NCBI GenBank assembly: GCA_030671165.1
Contig: DAOVAG010000002.1
Span: 1 to 21,772 of the forward strand
Origin: Candidatus Bathyarchaeota archaeon
Lineage (GTDB): Archaea > Thermoproteota > Bathyarchaeia > RBG-16-48-13 > GCA-020355125
Direction: 5' to 3'
DNA: 21,772 nt
Shown here: positions 21,158 through 21,772 of the stretch, piece by piece
Layout of the letters: every line of letters starts with the position of its first letter
Position numbering within the stretch: the stretch's first letter is position 1
Notes under the pieces: model-generated
What the model saw: only the letters and a program-made list of their open reading frames with translations
What the model was told of the DNA's origin: nothing
Database searches by the model: none
Position numbers and translations under genes: made by a program

Positions 21158-21416
21158 AGAAAAAGAGATAATGATTGTTCAAGACGGATGTGGTCATTGC
21201 GAAGATGCTATTGAGAAATTACAACCTTTTATAAAGAATGGTCAAGTAGAAGCTGTTAATGCTTTCTCTCCAAGAGGTCAAGCATATTGCGATAAATATG
21301 ATGTTGATGCGACACCGACAATTCTCTCTGGGAAGGGAGACGACTTAAAGAAATGCCTACTTTCTGAAGATGGTAAAAAAATATTCTGTGAAGATGGGTC
21401 AGAGAAGGTGTTGTAA
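21150..21416 (+). CDS. Thioredoxin/glutaredoxin-fold protein with CGHC site
   Basis: 88 residues from TTG 21150, which has AAGGTG about 7 bases upstream; GTG at 21132, 21141 or 21147 or ATG 21171 are alternatives, but the last would trim the first beta strand. The active site is CGHC (C14-C17), the same dipeptide as in protein disulfide isomerase, which favours oxidising or isomerising disulfides. The cis-proline is P56 (ATPTIL). C47 and two later cysteines (KCLL, FCED) are extra. No signal peptide is visible, so it acts in the cytoplasm unless it is packaged. It is overlapped by the seven-cysteine gene, a likely substrate. Confidence 0.75.
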   Translation: MSKEKEIMIVQDGCGHCEDAIEKLQPFIKNGQVEAVNAFSPRGQAYCDKYDVDATPTILSGKGDDLKKCLLSEDGKKIFCEDGSEKVL

Positions 21417-21724
21417 TGGTTAAGAACCAAATGTGTCAAGGCGGAGCATTACTTAATTTATTAAAACAATTTAGGACTTGGACTGAAAAGAAAGAATTTC
21501 TCGAACAAGCTATTGTAGATTGTTCTCCTAAACAAAAGAAATGCCCATCGAAATCAAACGGAGTAAAGAGACAAATGAACGGTTGGTCTTGTGCCTTGAA
21601 AAAGTGTTCTAAGGATAATAACGGTATGAAAATGCCCGATTGTATGCAGAGTTCGGTTGTCAAACAAGATTATTACGATAATAAAGAGCAATATACCCAA
21701 ATGGCTAAAGAGGGATGTAATTGA
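21416..21724 (+). CDS. Seven-cysteine small protein
   Basis: 102 residues with seven cysteines (C7, C36, C43, C59, C64, C76, C101), basic and with a conserved-looking core (NGWSCALKKCSKDNNGMKMP). No known zinc-finger spacing is clear; disulfides are as likely as metal binding. It overlaps the CGHC gene by one base (TAATG), so both are made together and may form an enzyme-substrate pair. A virion structural or core protein is a reasonable guess. The next gene starts as TTGA over its stop. Confidence 0.65.
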   Translation: MVKNQMCQGGALLNLLKQFRTWTEKKEFLEQAIVDCSPKQKKCPSKSNGVKRQMNGWSCALKKCSKDNNGMKMPDCMQSSVVKQDYYDNKEQYTQMAKEGCN

Positions 21725-21772
21725 GCGAAGAAGAATGGGAATACCCTAAAAAACGGAGAGTAAGAGAAGGAG
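21721..21772 (+). CDS. Start of a further gene (partial)
   Basis: A TTG at 21721 overlaps the upstream TGA (TTGA) and opens a frame running off the window: MSEEEWEYPKKRRVREG. With only 17 residues visible, acidic then basic, function cannot be judged. The overlap suggests the operon continues. Confidence 0.45.
   Translation, partial: MSEEEWEYPKKRRVREG

Noticed and set aside
1..21772. Borg-type element of methane-oxidising archaea
   Set aside because: No perfect tandem direct repeats within or between genes were seen, and genes lie on both strands in short blocks.

Overview
The window is strongly AT-rich and looks like part of an extrachromosomal archaeal element, most likely a virus genome or virus-like plasmid. 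The archaeal signs are: TTTTTATAT/TTTAAATA boxes centred about 25 bases upstream of start codons of first-in-operon genes (leaderless-type promoters); runs of 8-10 T after genes, as in archaeal termination; a protein with a TFIIB-type zinc ribbon (TFB-like, 7007-7882); and a primase with a PriS-like (AEP) domain followed by a PriL-like iron-sulfur domain. An ammonia-oxidising archaeal (Nitrososphaeria) host would fit the base composition and promoter style, but the sequence does not prove it. No tRNA, rRNA, integrase, transposase, DNA polymerase, terminase or portal was recognised here.

Layout. 1-2688: end of a virion-like protein, small unknown genes, an RHH-like protein, a reverse-strand GIY-YIG nuclease and a 318-aa protein of virion type. 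2685-3148 (reverse): a coiled-coil protein and a 57-aa AbrB-like protein overlapping by ATGA. 3293-5014: two small, probably beta-rich proteins behind good Shine-Dalgarno sites (best guess: capsid or coat proteins) and a polytopic membrane protein. 5015-7006: a DUF932-like gene between two long non-coding stretches full of inverted repeats, one holding a 69-bp nested palindrome; this is the best candidate replication origin or control region. 7007-9760: TFB-like factor, gp88-like cysteine protein, small winged-helix and HNH-like genes, and an RHH repressor whose promoter carries a striking array of 10-bp palindromes. 9800-13546: small unknowns and a recombination cassette (Cas4/RecB-like Fe-S nuclease, a possible ssDNA-binding protein, an acidic adaptor-like protein and a Sak4-like ATPase). 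13775-16879: a 1034-aa primase-helicase. 16890-18744 (reverse): three unknown genes, one with methionine-rich tracts. 18929-21772: a caspase-fold peptidase, two paralogous single-pass membrane proteins, and small proteins ending in a CGHC thioredoxin-like protein beside a seven-cysteine protein; probably a second virion or assembly block.

How it may work together (inference). The TFB-like factor, several small DNA-binding proteins and the RHH repressor would control timing. The primase-helicase, nuclease, ATPase and unknown partners would replicate and recombine the genome. The membrane, cysteine-rich and peptidase genes would build or mature particles. The most notable signal is the operator array: the RHH gene and the GIY-YIG nuclease about 8 kb away carry the same three-site pattern, with centres 20 and 12 bp apart and the terminal site enclosing the start codon.
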